The notes under the pieces: generated by a model
What the model saw: only the letters and a program-made list of their open reading frames with translations
What the model was told of the DNA's origin: nothing
The model's database searches: none
Shown: positions 62,055-64,000 of the stretch, one piece after another
Layout of the letters: each line of letters starts with the position of its first letter
Position numbering within the stretch: position 1 is the first letter of the stretch
Made by a program: the position numbers and the translations under genes
Source: Acanthornis magna
Taxonomy: Eukaryota; Chordata; Aves; Passeriformes; Acanthizidae
Direction: 5' to 3'
Length of the DNA stretch: 64,000 bases
Assembly: GCA_036785705.1 (NCBI GenBank)
Contig: JAWUZG010000032.1
Location: 16,797,501-16,861,500, forward strand

Positions 62055-64000
62055 AGGAACAACTTGGACCAGCCAGGGAGCTCAGGAAATGCCAAGTTCT
62101 CCAATCAGATTGTTTTTTTAACTGCTGAGCTGTGCAGAAGCACCGCCTGGACTTGTTAATCAGTGACCATGTCCCACCTCCAGTCCCCCTCTCTGCCAGT
62201 TCTATCCTTGGTGTGCTCAGTTGAGGAAATACTGCATAAGGCAGTACTAGTCCCACGCTTACACTTCTGTCTGCATCAGCTGGGAACTGATTATTCTGTT
62301 TTCAGAAGGTATTGGTGGTGATGTTGGAGGCAGATGTTTCCCCAGTGTCAGAGTTAAGCTCTGCTCCCATGGCAGTTGGTGGTTGTAATGGATGATCTTT
62401 GTCTTTACCGTTCAGAGAGATTTATTTTATGTGAGTGTACTCAGTTTTCTCACTTTCCATTAATATACTGGAAGGAAGGCGAGCTTTCATTTCCCAATAT
62501 TTTTAAGGAAAAAATAAGTGAGATAGTGAAGTGGGTCATTCAGTCAGTCATGGAAGTTGGGGACAGGAGTAGGGTGGCCACAGGGTGCCAGCCACCTCCA
62601 GACACCCATTTTTTTCTCAGAAATGCTTTGGACTGTGCTCATATGTTTTATTTTATGAGGTTTTAATGTTAATATTTTAATGGTTAGGGCATAAATATAG
62701 ACTCGTTACAACTTCCTTAAGCTAGAAGGGGATCAAATTTAAGATTCCCCTTCTCACTTGCTCCTTACAGGAAATGCTTGGTACATTTGTGGCTTTCCAA
62801 AATGGACAGGGAGAGGGGAGTATCTGCTCATGAGGGTTGTTACTTCATTACTGATTTTACAGCCTGTCCTGTGTATTTCTTTCCCTACTGTATCCTGACA
62901 TAATCTGGATCCAGCTGTTGGTGAAATAAAAGGCCATTTTGCCATATGTGTTCACCTGCCTAAAAAGCTACCATAAGCAGAGAAGAAAGAGAGAAATACT
63001 TTGAATCCATCTGTTAGGATGGACCAACTGCCAAGTTAGGAGGGCTGTTTGGTCCCATGGTATCTTTGCTGCGGGCATGTGAGAACTCTAATAATTGTAA
63101 TAGTCTAGTTCCTTTTGCAGCCCCTCACGTCAAGTGTTTGTGATTATTTGCTGTAAGATACAAATCAGAAGCAATATGTGCCTTCGGATTTGGGAACCAT
63201 CTCATTACCCTAGCGTAGGAGGAGAAAAAAGAGCCCGGGTAAATTCCCTCATGCTAAGGGAAATTCTTGCAACACCCATTATCTGCAGCACAAATATCAC
63301 AAGCTATTTAAAAAAGATGCCTCTTGAAAAAGAATAGGTGAGTATCCATTTCTAGTTGATGGATCAGAAAGCCATTACCCTCTTGTACAGCTTTTGCTCC
63401 AGTATCCTGCTGAGTGCTTTATCCTGCATAGTCATTTTGCTGAGCAGCAGAAGGCACAGAAGGAAGGAGGGTCACTACATGCTATGAAACCTCTCCTGCA
63501 GCCCTGCATTAATAGGCTCCTTTTTTCTGGCCTGTGTAATAACTGTTAGCTGCACCTTGTGACATATTTGCACAAGGGTTATTCCTGCAGTGTATTTGGC
63601 CCCAATTTGTGCCACAGCTGAATTAGATGAACCTAAACGCATATATAACACTTTTTACCCCCGGTTAGATTGACCTTGGGAGTAAACCTGTTCCCTGGGG
63701 CTATGTCTGGTTTTATGTATGTGCTGGGTCAAGGTATTAACTGTTAGTCAAAGTTGCTGGCTTGTGCACGGTTCATTAAAAATAAAGCAGACAAGCTAAC
63801 ATTGCTCTGAAGCTGTGCTAATGTTTTCCTTCCTGACACAGGTGAGGACCTGACCTCTTTCCTCTTACTGGTGGTTTTGTATGCAAGAAGCTTAACTTGT
63901 CTTTAAAATCTCACTTGTCAGTAAGAACAGCTGTGTTATGAAATACGAAAGCACATCTCATCTGTAAGGAAAAATACTCTTTTACCCTATTACACAATAC

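Larger units (their letters stand above)
39096..64000 (+). other. ANKRD6: Probable ANKRD6 first intron (partial, about 25 kb)
   Basis: Long AT-rich noncoding sequence to the right edge. I searched for the ankyrin N-terminus (LVAAYKG, TPLHLAA-type motifs) in the plus-strand frames and found none. Recognisable contents are listed separately: two LTRs, poly(T) runs, an (ATT)13 repeat, a CR1 remnant and an unassigned minus-strand frame. 39640-44070, 44110-49240, 49740-52418, 53110-55130, 55170-59970 and 62055-64000 hold nothing I can name, apart from the candidate exon at 58735-58932 described in the findings. Confidence 0.5.

Noticed and set aside
1..64000. CRISPR arrays, tRNA or rRNA genes, bacterial operons
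   Set aside because: No regularly spaced repeats, no cloverleaf-compatible conserved boxes noticed, and the gene structure is that of a spliced vertebrate locus.

Overview
This window is vertebrate nuclear DNA, almost certainly from a bird. It has long AT-rich introns, three sharp CpG islands, several CR1 LINE tails ending in the ATTCTGTG-type motif, and two LTRs resembling common avian ERV LTR families. The species cannot be named from the sequence alone. There are no prokaryotic genes, CRISPR arrays, tRNAs or rRNAs.

Layout. (1) 1-4114: the 5' end of UBE2J1 (minus strand). Only the first coding exon (4084-4114) is present, inside a CpG island, with its first intron running off the left edge. 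(2) 4115-16293: the UBE2J1 promoter, then about 9 kb of intergenic DNA with one CR1 copy, then the probable 3' UTR of RRAGD. (3) 16294-34726: complete RRAGD (minus strand), seven coding exons that join in phase into a 400-residue Rag GTPase D. (4) 34727-38825: RRAGD CpG promoter and a short divergent intergenic interval with a CR1 at each side. (5) 38825-64000: a third CpG island and about 25 kb of non-coding sequence, read as the noncoding first exon and long first intron of ANKRD6 (plus strand). The ANKRD6 call rests on conserved synteny (UBE2J1-RRAGD-ANKRD6 in human 6q15), because no ankyrin-coding exon lies in the window. This intron carries two solo LTRs, poly(T) tracts and an (ATT)13 repeat.

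The best supported result is the base-by-base RRAGD gene model. Each junction follows GT/AG and restores the frame, and the numbering matches the human 400-residue protein. Regulatory motifs fit the biology: a perfect UPR element (TGACGTGG) lies about 100 bp upstream of the UBE2J1 start codon (an ERAD E2 enzyme), and a 9-of-10 CLEAR-like palindrome lies about 180 bp upstream of the RRAGD start codon (a TFEB/MITF target). I found no convincing previously undescribed system. The remaining oddities (an unassigned protein-like reading frame at 49244-49609, splice-flanked candidate exons, symmetrical CR1s) are reported as leads.
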